Shown: positions 42,150 through 51,330, counted from the first letter of the stretch. The stretch is DNA of 64,000 nt from Mycobacterium sp. Root135 (GCF_001426545.1 NZ_LMEZ01000009.1:1-64000), one strand, 5' to 3'. The notes: generated by a model from the sequence alone, not told the origin. Translations and numbers: made by a program.

Positions 42150-42728
42150 TCAGCGGCACCAGCGGCCCGTGGCGGGCAACAGCGCCAGGGTGATCGCGGC
42201 GACCGGCAGTATCGGAATGCCGTACACGAGCTGAGGCAGGTCCGCGCCCGCGACGAACAGGCCGGCGAAGATCATCAATGCGACGACGGAGCCGACGACG
42301 ATCAGCAACCGCCCGATGCGTTGACGGAGCAGCAGTGAAATCAGCCCGCCGATGGTCGCCCCCGCCGACACGGCGGTCAGGAAACCTATTGCGATGCAAA
42401 ACAACTCGTCGGTACCCCACCAGCCGCTGATGAGTGAGGTGGCGATGACGGCGGTGGCCCAGCCGCTGATGATGCTGACCGTCGCGGTGGCAGAGGCCGC
42501 GAGAGGGCTCTGGCGGGTGACGGGCGGTTGCCGTTGCGGCAGGGGTGCCGGCGCGGCCTGGGGGATGAAGCTGGTCTGCGGTTCTGGCGCGGCGGGAAAC
42601 GCACCCGTGGGGTGTCGTCGGATGATGCCGGTGTGCTGCTCCGAGAAATCAGGAGGCGGTGGTGGGGCAGCCTCGGGCTGCCGCCGGATGATGCGGGTTT
42701 CGTCGGATGGAGGTCCGCCGGAGGTCAC
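42150..42728 (-). CDS. Membrane protein with proline-rich N-terminus and repeated T-x-x-I motifs
   Basis: The 192-residue protein has a cytoplasmic-type, proline-rich disordered region (residues 1-75) followed by four transmembrane helices. The N-terminal region contains three spaced threonine motifs: TRIIRRQP, TGIIRRHP and TSFIPQ. All fit T-x-x-I, the pattern preferred by FHA domains after threonine phosphorylation. That makes it a plausible Ser/Thr kinase substrate, but this is inference. It is 3 bp from the M23 peptidase gene on the same strand (downstream of it) and likely co-transcribed. I do not recognise a named family. Confidence 0.75.
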   Translation of the reverse strand: MTSGGPPSDETRIIRRQPEAAPPPPPDFSEQHTGIIRRHPTGAFPAAPEPQTSFIPQAAPAPLPQRQPPVTRQSPLAASATATVSIISGWATAVIATSLISGWWGTDELFCIAIGFLTAVSAGATIGGLISLLLRQRIGRLLIVVGSVVALMIFAGLFVAGADLPQLVYGIPILPVAAITLALLPATGRWCR

Positions 42729-42731
42729 CGG

Positions 42732-43781
42732 TCAGCCGACGTAGTTGCCGGGGCTCAGACCCTTCGCGGCGAGCCACGGCACGGGGTCGACGAAGTCGGT
42801 GCCGTTCTTCAGCACCGAGAAGTGCAGGTGCGGTCCGGTCGACTGGCCGCGGTTGCCGACGGTGGCGATCTGGTCGCCGGCCATCACTCGCTCACCGGGG
42901 GTGACGAGCCACGTGTTGACGTGGCCGTACAGGGTGACGGTGCCGTCGGAGTGCCGGATCTTGACCCAGGCGCCGTAGCCTGCGGTGAGTCCGGCGTCGG
43001 TCACGACGCCGTCCGCGGCAGCCACGATGGGCGTTCCGATCGAGTTCGCGATGTCGATGCCTGCGTGCAGGACGCCCCAGCGGTAGCCGAAGCCGGACGT
43101 CCAGACGCCGCGGGCGGGCATGACGTACATGGGCCTGGAGAGCCGCGCCTCGCGCTCGGCACGCTCGGCGGCGAAGGCGGCACCGTTGGCGAGTTCTTGG
43201 CTGTGTACGGCCTCGCTGGCCACCGGCGCGACGCTGACGATCTGCATGCCGTCGGAGGATCCCGTGATCGCGGCACCGTCGACGAAGGCGTTGGGTCCCG
43301 CGGCGACCATCTGGTCGACGGGAGCCTTGTCGGAGGCGTTGACCACCGAGTAGGCGGCTGCGGCGGTGGCGCCCGCAGCCATCGCGGCGGCGACGAGACG
43401 GGCCTTGACGTGGCCGTCGCCGACCTTGCGGTGCAGGCCGCGGCGGCTCGACATGTCGATGACGTCGGTGTTCTCCATGCCGTCGCTGACGTCGGTGTAG
43501 CTGTCGCGGTAGGCGTGGGCGGAACGGCGGTCGTCACCGCGCGTCGGGCGGAACTGGGACGGGACGGCCAGCCGCAGCGGCGTCAGGTCGTCTGTGTCGT
43601 GCAGGTCGTCGAGCTCGGGGGCGCGGATCACCCGTGACTCGCGATCAAAGGCAGAGGTGTTGCTGAAGTCCAAGTCGTCGAGATCGCCGAACTCGTTGAA
43701 CGGGATGATGTCGGTGGTAGCGGCGTCAAAGTGGGTCGTCGAGGTCTCACGAGGTGCCCGTGATGAACCTTGCTCAGCCAA
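42732..43781 (-). CDS. M23-family (LytM-type) peptidoglycan endopeptidase, membrane-anchored (Rv0950c-like)
   Basis: This is a 349-residue protein with a charged cytoplasmic N-terminus, one membrane segment (VAAAMAAGATAAAAYSVV) and an extracellular LytM domain. The zinc and catalytic motifs are intact: H-x3-D in HAGIDIAN, GHVNTW, and HLHF near the C-terminus. It should cut peptide cross-links in peptidoglycan. The cytoplasmic tail includes FDAATTDIIPF, again with T-x-x-I, similar to the neighbour's repeats. The start codon is TTG at 43781. It is divergent from sucC across 261 bp. Confidence 0.92.
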   Translation of the reverse strand: MAEQGSSRAPRETSTTHFDAATTDIIPFNEFGDLDDLDFSNTSAFDRESRVIRAPELDDLHDTDDLTPLRLAVPSQFRPTRGDDRRSAHAYRDSYTDVSDGMENTDVIDMSSRRGLHRKVGDGHVKARLVAAAMAAGATAAAAYSVVNASDKAPVDQMVAAGPNAFVDGAAITGSSDGMQIVSVAPVASEAVHSQELANGAAFAAERAEREARLSRPMYVMPARGVWTSGFGYRWGVLHAGIDIANSIGTPIVAAADGVVTDAGLTAGYGAWVKIRHSDGTVTLYGHVNTWLVTPGERVMAGDQIATVGNRGQSTGPHLHFSVLKNGTDFVDPVPWLAAKGLSPGNYVG

Positions 43782-43884
43782 CCGAAATGTCCTTCGCGCC
43801 GTGACCGTACCGTTACTTAGACCAGAGGCACGTTAACCAAAATCCAATGTTGGTGGCAACCCGAGCGCATATTCCACCGGATAT

Positions 43885-43900
43885 TGTGACTTGTATCACT
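43885..43900. promoter_or_regulatory. CRP-like site (TGTGA-N6-TCACt)
   Basis: The sequence matches the mycobacterial CRP (Rv3676) consensus TGTGA-N6-TCACA at nine of ten defined positions. It lies 143 bp upstream of sucC and 104 bp upstream of the divergent M23 peptidase gene, so either could be the target. Binding is a prediction only. Confidence 0.5.
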
Positions 43901-44042
43901 ACAAGGGTCTCGGTGAGATGTGCCACATGGGCGGGACGGGGTGCGGATCACATTGGGGTGTGTGGATAAAGTTCCTTGCGAGCCATTCTGGCCGAAACGT
44001 AGGTAAACAACCAATCAGTCAAAGCAGACAGACGGTGAGCCC

Positions 44043-45206
44043 ATGGATCTCTTCGAATACCAGGCGAAGGAGCTGTTCGCCAAGCACAACGTCCCAACCA
44101 CCCCGGGTCGGGTAACCGACACGGCCGAGGACGCCAAGGCGATCGCCGAGGAAATCGGCAAGCCGGTGATGGTGAAGGCCCAGGTCAAGGTGGGCGGTCG
44201 CGGCAAGGCGGGCGGCGTCAAGTACGCGGCCACCCCCGATGACGCCTTCACCCACGCGCAGAACATCCTCGGCCTGGACATCAAGGGCCACGTCGTCAAG
44301 AAGCTGCTCGTCGCCGAGGCCAGCGACATCGCGGAGGAGTACTACATCTCCTTCTTGTTGGACCGCTCGAACCGCACGTACCTCGCCATGTGCTCCGTCG
44401 AAGGTGGCGTGGAGATCGAAGAGGTCGCCGCGAACAACCCCGAGCGCCTCGCCAAGGTGCCCGTCGACGCCGTCAAGGGTGTCGACCTGGCGTTCGCGCG
44501 CTCGATCGCCGAGCAGGGCCACTTGCCCGCCGAGGTGCTCGACGCCGCCGCGGTGACCATCCAGAAGCTGTGGGACGTCTTCGTCGGTGAGGACGCGACC
44601 CTGGTCGAGGTAAACCCCCTCGTCCGCACGCCGGACGACCAGATCCTGGCGCTGGACGGCAAGGTCACCCTCGACGCCAACGCCGACTTCCGTCAGCCGG
44701 GCCACGAGGAGTTCGAGGACAAGGACGCAACGGATCCCCTCGAGCTCAAGGCCAAGGAGAACGACCTCAACTACGTCAAGCTCGACGGTGCGGTCGGCAT
44801 CATCGGCAACGGCGCGGGCCTGGTCATGTCGACTCTCGACGTGGTCGCGTACGCCGGTGAGAAGCACGGCGGCGTGAAGCCCGCCAACTTCCTCGACATC
44901 GGTGGCGGCGCCTCGGCAGAGGTGATGGCCAACGGCCTCGACGTCATCTTGGGCGACAGTCAGGTCAAGAGCGTGTTCGTCAACGTCTTCGGCGGCATCA
45001 CCGCGTGCGACGCGGTGGCCAACGGCATCGTCGGCGCGCTGAAGAAGCTCGGCGACAGTGCGAACAAGCCTCTCGTCGTCCGCCTCGACGGCAACAACGT
45101 CGAAGAGGGCCGCCGCATCCTCGATGAGGCAAATCACCCCCTGGTGATCCAGGCCGAGACGATGGACGCCGGTGCCGACAAGGCCGCCGAGCTGGCGAAC
45201 AAGTAA
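44043..45206 (+). CDS. sucC: Succinyl-CoA synthetase, beta subunit
   Basis: This ADP-forming subunit binds nucleotide and succinate in the TCA-cycle reaction succinyl-CoA + ADP + Pi to succinate + CoA + ATP. The 387-residue ATP-grasp protein begins MDLFEYQAKELFAKHNVP and has VKAQVKVGGRGKAGGVK (lysine-rich nucleotide site), the glutamate of LVEVNPLV and the C-terminal GGITACDAVANGIV. The ATG is at 44043. The 261 bp upstream hold the shared promoter region and the CRP-like site. sucD follows after 12 bp. Confidence 0.98.
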   Translation: MDLFEYQAKELFAKHNVPTTPGRVTDTAEDAKAIAEEIGKPVMVKAQVKVGGRGKAGGVKYAATPDDAFTHAQNILGLDIKGHVVKKLLVAEASDIAEEYYISFLLDRSNRTYLAMCSVEGGVEIEEVAANNPERLAKVPVDAVKGVDLAFARSIAEQGHLPAEVLDAAAVTIQKLWDVFVGEDATLVEVNPLVRTPDDQILALDGKVTLDANADFRQPGHEEFEDKDATDPLELKAKENDLNYVKLDGAVGIIGNGAGLVMSTLDVVAYAGEKHGGVKPANFLDIGGGASAEVMANGLDVILGDSQVKSVFVNVFGGITACDAVANGIVGALKKLGDSANKPLVVRLDGNNVEEGRRILDEANHPLVIQAETMDAGADKAAELANK

Positions 45207-45218
45207 GGGACGCTTGAT

Positions 45219-46121
<903 letters not shown>

Positions 46122-46128
46122 TTGCGCC

Positions 46129-46187
46129 GCGAGCAGACACAGAAGGCCCTCGATCCACGCGATCGAGGGCCTTTTGCGTCTGCTCGC
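46129..46187 (+). terminator. Nested Rho-independent terminator after sucD
   Basis: The inner stem is a 13-bp perfect pair (46143-46155 with 46161-46173, loop CACGC) followed by TTTT, the classical form and unusual in mycobacteria. An outer 10-bp stem, GCGAGCAGAC at 46129-46138 and its complement at 46178-46187, encloses it, so a longer cruciform can also form. Confidence 0.9.
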
Positions 46188-46231
46188 GGACCTGCTCGCG
46201 AGGCTGGGGGTTGGCGTGGCCGGCGCCAAGT

Positions 46232-46245
46232 TGGAACACGTTCCA
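46232..46245. promoter_or_regulatory. KstR-type operator (TGGAAC-AC-GTTCCA)
   Basis: A perfect palindrome fits TnnAACnnGTTnnA, 22 bp upstream of the thiolase-like gene. A TAGCCT -10-like hexamer at 46254-46259 follows, eight bases before the ATG, again compatible with a leaderless, KstR-controlled transcript. Confidence 0.75.
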
Positions 46246-46267
46246 GTTTCAGTTAGCCTGACGAACT

Positions 46268-47803
46268 ATGCAGGTAGATCCGCGTACCCCGGTCGTCGTC
46301 GGCGTCGGACAGTTCACCGAACGCATCGGCACCCCCGACTATCGCGGGATGTCGTCGGTCGACCTCGCCACCGAGGCGGTGCGGGCGGCCCTTGCCGACA
46401 CCGGTGCCGACGTGGCCGCCGTCGCGCAGTCGATCGAGGTGTTCGCGGGTTTGCGGCAATTCGAGATCTGCACCCCCTTCGACGACCCGGCCCTGGGCGC
46501 CTCCGACAACTACGTCCGGTCGGTGGCCCAGCGGGTCGGCGCCGATCCGGCGCGGGCCATCCTGGAGCCGATAGGCGGCAACGGACCGCAGAAGCTGATG
46601 ACGGAGTTCGCCGCAGCCATCGCCGCCGGTGACCACGAGGTGGTGCTGATCCTCGGCTCGGAGAACGGTTCGACGCTGAAGACCTTCGCGGATCGCGACC
46701 ACAAGCCAGATCACGGCGAGACCGTCGGCGGCCAACTCGAGGATCGTGGCTACGGCTTCGAGCAATATATGAGTGAGTACACCGCCACACACGGGCTGAC
46801 GGGTGCGCCCGTGCAATACGGACTGCTCGACAATGCGCGGCGGGCCCGGTTGGGTCTCGGCGTCGAGGACTATCGCCGTCGGATGGCGGCGCTGTTCGCG
46901 CCCTTCTCCAAAGTCGCTGCCAAGAACCCATTTTCGTCGTCACCGGTGGAGCGGTCGGTCGACGAAGTCGAGACCGTCACCGACGAGAACCGGATGATCT
47001 GCGACCCGTATCCGCGGTTTCTGGTGGCGCGCGACACCGTCAACCAGGGTGCCGCCGCGCTGGTGATGTCGGTGGCCGCCGCCCGCCGCCTCGGGGTGCC
47101 CGAGGAGAAGTGGGTCTACCTGCGTGGGCACGCCGACCAGACCGAGCAGGACATGTTGGACCGGGCCGATCTCAGCGTCAGCCACACCGCGAAACAGGCT
47201 GTCTCGGAAGCACTTCGGGGTGCAGGCATCGGGATCGACGACGTGGCGACGTTCGACCTCTACAGCTGCTTTCCCTTCCCTGTCTTCGCGGTGTGCGACG
47301 AGTTCGGACTCGCCGACGACGACCCGCGGGGGCTCACGCTCACCGGCGGGCTGCCGTACTTCGGAGGGCCGGGAAACAGCTACTCGCTGCACGGCATAGC
47401 CGAGACCGTGGTCGAGATGCGGGAACGGCCGGGAACGTTCGGCCTCGTCGGCGCCAATGGTGGTGTCATGAGCAAGTATTCGGCCGGGGTGTACTCCACC
47501 GAGCCCGCCGACTGGGAGCCCGACCGCGGCAAGGCGCTACAGGGCGACATCGCGGCGCTGCCGAAGGTGCCGGTCACTCGGACCGTCGACGGGCGGGGAA
47601 CGATCGAGACCTATTCGGTGCGCTACGACTGGCCGGTCACGACGGGAGTAATCGTCGGGCGACTCGCCGCGGACGGCAGCCGATTCATGGCCCTCACCGA
47701 TGACGACGACCTGGTGGCGTTGATGACCGGGGGAGACCCGCTCGGCGCCGCGATCACCGTCACGTCGACCGAGGACGGGGTCAACCGCGCGACGCTGGCG
47801 TGA
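46268..47803 (+). CDS. Thiolase-superfamily protein lacking the usual catalytic cysteines
   Basis: The 511-residue thiolase-fold protein is commonly named acetyl-CoA acetyltransferase. The N-terminal half starts TPVVVGVGQFTERIG. Where thiolases carry the nucleophilic cysteine this protein reads GGNGPQKLMTEF, with none. The histidine of GGPGNSYSLHGIAE is kept, but the second cysteine motif is replaced by GANGGVMSKYS. It is therefore unlikely to be a normal thiolase; SCP-x-like or steroid side-chain aldolase-type (Ltp2-like) chemistry is a possibility. The KstR-type operator upstream suggests steroid or lipid catabolism. It converges with the methyltransferase gene, overlapping by 23 bp. Confidence 0.85.
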   Translation: MQVDPRTPVVVGVGQFTERIGTPDYRGMSSVDLATEAVRAALADTGADVAAVAQSIEVFAGLRQFEICTPFDDPALGASDNYVRSVAQRVGADPARAILEPIGGNGPQKLMTEFAAAIAAGDHEVVLILGSENGSTLKTFADRDHKPDHGETVGGQLEDRGYGFEQYMSEYTATHGLTGAPVQYGLLDNARRARLGLGVEDYRRRMAALFAPFSKVAAKNPFSSSPVERSVDEVETVTDENRMICDPYPRFLVARDTVNQGAAALVMSVAAARRLGVPEEKWVYLRGHADQTEQDMLDRADLSVSHTAKQAVSEALRGAGIGIDDVATFDLYSCFPFPVFAVCDEFGLADDDPRGLTLTGGLPYFGGPGNSYSLHGIAETVVEMRERPGTFGLVGANGGVMSKYSAGVYSTEPADWEPDRGKALQGDIAALPKVPVTRTVDGRGTIETYSVRYDWPVTTGVIVGRLAADGSRFMALTDDDDLVALMTGGDPLGAAITVTSTEDGVNRATLA

Positions 47804-48557
47804 CGTCCGATCGCGTACAGATCAGGGCCAGTGCGTCATTGGTCGCACTGACTCCGTCGTCGCCGATGACGTCTCGCAGGCGTGCGCGCAGTGCCGTCTT
47901 CGCGGCCGGTTCCAGGACGACGTGGTTGGAGTGGGTGAAGACCAGGCTCAACCAGTCCTCGGTGGAGTAGTGAAGCTCCTCGCCGACCTCCACGCGCTCG
48001 ACCGTGAACTGGCCGCGGCGTAGCAACGCCTGCAACGCGGTCTCGGCGTTGTTCGCCGACGTCGAGGCGGGTGTGGTGACGCCGTACTCCGCGGAGATCC
48101 GTTCGAGTCCCCGCCGCGTCGAGTCGCTCGCCATGATGCGGTTCCACATCAACGCCAGCCGACCGCCGGCGGTGAGGAGCGACGCCAGCTTCGGCAGGGC
48201 CACCTCGGGGTCGACCCAGTGGAACGACTGCCCGAAGGTGACGAGGTCGAACGAGCGGTCACGGGGCTGCCACTGCTCGAACGTGCTGCGCTCGACCGGG
48301 ATCCCCTTGGCCAGGCACCGTGCCGCCATCTGCTCGTCGGGTTCGACGGCCAACACCTCGGCCCCGGCGCTCACGAGCTGAGCCGACAGGATGCCGGTGC
48401 CCGCCCCGACGTCGAGAACGGTCAGGCCCAGGGTCGTCACCAACCGTTCGATCAACGCCCGCGGGTACCGCGGGCGATGACGGTCGTACTCGTCGGCGAC
48501 CGAACCGAAGGATTCGGCGCGGCGACGGTCGGTGAAGACGGGGGTTGGCTCGGCCAT
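47781..48557 (-). CDS. Class I SAM-dependent methyltransferase
   Basis: This is a 258-residue methyltransferase with motif I LDVGAGTGILS, the acidic post-I residue in VLAVEPDEQM and motif IV-like FDLVTFGQSFHWV. The FHWV version is typical of the actinobacterial group related to trans-aconitate/ubiquinone-type methyltransferases. The substrate is unknown. The 3' end overlaps the thiolase-like gene by 23 bp on the opposite strand. Confidence 0.9.
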   Translation of the reverse strand: MAEPTPVFTDRRRAESFGSVADEYDRHRPRYPRALIERLVTTLGLTVLDVGAGTGILSAQLVSAGAEVLAVEPDEQMAARCLAKGIPVERSTFEQWQPRDRSFDLVTFGQSFHWVDPEVALPKLASLLTAGGRLALMWNRIMASDSTRRGLERISAEYGVTTPASTSANNAETALQALLRRGQFTVERVEVGEELHYSTEDWLSLVFTHSNHVVLEPAAKTALRARLRDVIGDDGVSATNDALALICTRSDVTPASRG

Positions 48558-48591
48558 GTCACCAGGATGCCCGCGGTGTCTGGGAAGCCTC

Positions 48592-49077
48592 TCAGAAGAC
48601 CCAGCTGCCCGACGGCCGCAGCACGAAGCCGTGTCGGTTGTCGGCGTCGATGCACGCGACGAGATGGTCGTCGCCGATCACGCACGTTCCGTTCTTGCCG
48701 ACGACCTTCTGGCCCGCTGAGAGCGGCATCGCCCGGGAGGAGGCGCAGTCGGGTCCGGAACGCTCGAACACGTAGGGGGCGTCCCCGGCAGACGTGTCGG
48801 CCTTGCGGACCGAGGGGCACCCGGTGCCTCCAACGGACTGCGGGAGCCCACGGAGGTCACCGCTGCAGACGATGGACGATCGATCCCCGAAGTCGACGAC
48901 GCAGCTGATCTGATCTGCGGTTCTGAACGACGGCAGGGTGGACTTCGGGTCGTCGGGACTCACCGCGGTGAAGTCGCGCACGTCCGGGAAGCCCGAAGGT
49001 GGTTGCGCGGTCTTGGACGTTGGCGAGCACGCGGCGAGCGTGAGTGTCGCGACGGCGATCCAGCGGATCCCCCGCAT
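48592..49077 (-). CDS. Putative exported lipoprotein, paralogue of the next gene
   Basis: The 161-residue protein has a lipoprotein signal (MRGIRWIAVATLTLAAC, acylated at the cysteine). The mature part has paired cysteines and ends HGFVLRPSGSWVF. The neighbour upstream has the same overall layout and nearly the same ending, so the two arose by tandem duplication. The start ATG at 49077 shares a base with the neighbour's stop (TGATG), implying coupled translation; the frame is also open from 49089. The function is unknown; a cell-envelope role is inferred from the signal. Confidence 0.8.
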   Translation of the reverse strand: MRGIRWIAVATLTLAACSPTSKTAQPPSGFPDVRDFTAVSPDDPKSTLPSFRTADQISCVVDFGDRSSIVCSGDLRGLPQSVGGTGCPSVRKADTSAGDAPYVFERSGPDCASSRAMPLSAGQKVVGKNGTCVIGDDHLVACIDADNRHGFVLRPSGSWVF

Positions 49078-49598
49078 CAGAAGACCCAACTGCCCGAGGG
49101 CTGCAGGACGAAGCCGTGGCCGTTTCGGGTGTCAGTGCAGGCAGTCAATCCATCCTGACCGGCGACGCAGGTGATTTCGAAGGCGGCGTTGGTCACCTTC
49201 TGGCCCGCGCTGAGGATGGGATCGGAGCCGGGAACGCACGCGCCGTCCTTCGACCCGAAGACGAACGGCCGTGTCACGTCGCCGCCGTCGTTCTGCACGT
49301 TGTCACACCTCCCGGGTCGGTCTGAACGGCCGGGAAAGTCACCCGTACACCACGACGACCCGCCGATCGCACAGCTGATTCCGTCGGTCGTGCGGAAGAA
49401 CAGATAGCCGTTCGCCCAACGCTCGGCATGGGAGAAGGGGCGGATGAACTGCCCCGGGTCGGTCGCGGTGAACTGATCCAGATTGGGAAAGCCGGGAGGA
49501 TCGGCGGCGGCTGGCCGGGCCGTCAGGACGGCAAACGTGGCCAGTGTGACCATCGCACTGGGCCAGAAGATCTTGCTGCTCAAAGTTATTCGCCCCAC
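49077..49598 (-). CDS. Putative secreted protein, paralogue of the adjacent lipoprotein
   Basis: The 173-residue protein has a Sec signal peptide ending ARPAAA|D near residue 32 and no lipobox. It shares with the downstream gene the start of the mature domain (PPGFPNLDQFTA versus PSGFPDVRDFTA), a central ISCAIGG/ISCVVDF segment, LSAGQKV, and the tail NGHGFVLQPSGSWVF. Conserved cysteines suggest disulfides. One paralogue is released and the other lipid-anchored. I do not recognise the family beyond mycobacterial hypothetical proteins. Confidence 0.8.
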   Translation of the reverse strand: MGRITLSSKIFWPSAMVTLATFAVLTARPAAADPPGFPNLDQFTATDPGQFIRPFSHAERWANGYLFFRTTDGISCAIGGSSWCTGDFPGRSDRPGRCDNVQNDGGDVTRPFVFGSKDGACVPGSDPILSAGQKVTNAAFEITCVAGQDGLTACTDTRNGHGFVLQPSGSWVF

Positions 49599-49603
49599 TC
49601 AAG

Positions 49604-51025
49604 TCAATGCGCGACGGTGATGTTGGTCTGATAGGTCTTCGGGTTGTACGGCATGTCCGGCTGGCCAGGTGTCGGAACCCACCCCGGCGGTTTCTCCCAC
49701 GTGCTGACTCGAAGTTGGACGGTCTCCCTGCCCGTGACGGGGTCGTAGACGGTGTCGACGACGGTCGGGCCGTAGGGTGCGGCGCCGCCCGGCCAGGCGC
49801 CCGGGCCCGGAAACAACGGAGTCGCCTTCGCCGTCAGCAGACCCTCCGGCGTGGACGCGGTGACGACTCCGATGGGTTGGTCCCCTGGCACGTTGGGGTC
49901 GAAGTTGTCCGAACCGACGAGCATGAAGCCGCCGCCCTTGAGTGCGACGATCTGACTCTCCCGATCGCCGGGCAACCCCTGAATCTCACCCTGGGGTTTG
50001 AGCGTCTGCATCCAACCGTTGGGGTTCTTGGGATCGATGGGGTCGGACATGTAGAGCCGCCTGGTGCGGTCGTTGGGTCCGTCGTTGCCGATGATGACCA
50101 TCCGATTGGTCGCCGGGTCGTAGACGCCGCTGGCCTGGGAGATCCCGGGCAGGACGCCGATGCGCTTCGAGGGGTCGTTCAGGTCGACGACGGTGGTGTC
50201 CGGTGTCGCGTAGTTGGGATTCGCCTTGCCGTCTGGCCCGTTGTAGGGCACTTCGCTGTAGAGCGCATATTGCTTTCCGTCGGGTCCGACGATGGTGCCG
50301 GTCGGCAGCGGCCGACCACCAGGAACCTCGAGCGGATTGCGTTCGCCGTTCAACGTCGGATATCCGTTGCGGCCGTCGCCGCCGATCTCGATCCCGGTGC
50401 CGGGGATGGTCGAGTTCAGATCGCCCTGCGTACCGTCGGGCGTCAGCGGCGTGGGGCCCCCGACGATCTGCGGGTCACCCGGCTTGGGCGCCCCACCTCG
50501 GCCGCCTTCCAAGTCGAAGGTCTGCATGGCCTCGGCGACGGCGTCGAGTTGGTGGGCGACGTCCTCGTCGGTCAGCGCGAGCATCATGGCCTTCGCACGG
50601 ATGTCGGCTTGCAGGTGTGCCGCGGCGATCTTGCGCACCAATGCCAGTGCAGCACTGAAGAATACGGGCATGCGGTCGGTCACCGACAGGTTCTCGCTGA
50701 CTTCGAAGAACTGGCTGACGGCGTTCTGGATCGCGTCGACCGCGGCGCGCTTGGCGGCGTCGATCACGTCGGCCCCGGCCGTGGCGATCCGCCCGGCCCG
50801 TTGCAGCACCGCGAGAGCGCCACGGATCTTGGCGAGGTTGTTCGCGAGCTTGGCCCTGGCCCCGTCGGCACCCGCGCCGCTCCATGGCACGGCGTCGACG
50901 GCGTGCTGCGCCCGCGTGTACGTCTGTTCGGTGAGGTCGGATTGGCGCTGCCAGCCCAAGGCAGCCTGACGGAGATGTCCGCTCGACCACCCCTCGACGC
51001 GCGACCGGGTGGGTGTCTCGACCAT
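49604..51025 (-). CDS. Large protein with WxG-like helical N-domain and beta-rich C-domain (type VII-associated, putative)
   Basis: The 473-residue protein has a helical first 200 residues that resemble ESX substrates, with VPWSGAGADGARAKLANNLAKI as a W-x-G turn between helices. A glycine/proline-rich linker follows (about 205-240), then a beta-rich region of about 230 residues with propeller-like repeats (GVYDPATNRMVIIGNDG, DTVYDPVTGRETVQL). No Sec signal is present, so export by a type VII system would fit. The ATG at 51025 follows 2 bp after the small EspC-like gene; the longer frame to 51223 is a shadow. The activity is unknown. Confidence 0.78.
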   Translation of the reverse strand: MVETPTRSRVEGWSSGHLRQAALGWQRQSDLTEQTYTRAQHAVDAVPWSGAGADGARAKLANNLAKIRGALAVLQRAGRIATAGADVIDAAKRAAVDAIQNAVSQFFEVSENLSVTDRMPVFFSAALALVRKIAAAHLQADIRAKAMMLALTDEDVAHQLDAVAEAMQTFDLEGGRGGAPKPGDPQIVGGPTPLTPDGTQGDLNSTIPGTGIEIGGDGRNGYPTLNGERNPLEVPGGRPLPTGTIVGPDGKQYALYSEVPYNGPDGKANPNYATPDTTVVDLNDPSKRIGVLPGISQASGVYDPATNRMVIIGNDGPNDRTRRLYMSDPIDPKNPNGWMQTLKPQGEIQGLPGDRESQIVALKGGGFMLVGSDNFDPNVPGDQPIGVVTASTPEGLLTAKATPLFPGPGAWPGGAAPYGPTVVDTVYDPVTGRETVQLRVSTWEKPPGWVPTPGQPDMPYNPKTYQTNITVAH

Positions 51026-51027
51026 CG

Positions 51028-51330
51028 CTACCTCGGCGGCTGCATGGTGGTGTCGATCCGATTGGCCTCTTCGGCGTCCCTCGAGGCGTAGTAGCGCGCG
51101 CTTCGGGCGACGTCGTCCGCGAACAGCAAGAGGTTCGCCGAGGTTTCGCCGACGACGTGGTTGGCGGCGGCGGTGACACCGACCGCGGCCGGGCCGCTGG
51201 GTTGTGCAACGGGTGGCTGCCATTCGTGGGTGACGCCGCCGCTGGTCAACTGATCGCTCAACCCGCTCAACTCACGCGCGACACCCTCCAGCGCCGCGGT
51301 GTCGACCTCGAGCGGACTCGTCACGGTCAC
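51028..51330 (-). CDS. EspC-like (DUF2580) type VII secretion-associated small protein
   Basis: This is a helical 100-residue protein without a signal peptide. It has the EspC-family pattern: two helices separated by a PSGPAA turn, and a C-terminal YYASRDAEEANRID that contains Y-x3-D, the general export signal of type VII substrates. The start is GTG at 51330 (or GTG 51324); no ATG is available. It lies 2 bp before the large WxG-like gene on the same strand, the usual paired layout for ESX substrates. No ESX core genes are in the window, so a system elsewhere would have to serve it. Confidence 0.72.
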   Translation of the reverse strand: MTVTSPLEVDTAALEGVARELSGLSDQLTSGGVTHEWQPPVAQPSGPAAVGVTAAANHVVGETSANLLLFADDVARSARYYASRDAEEANRIDTTMQPPR

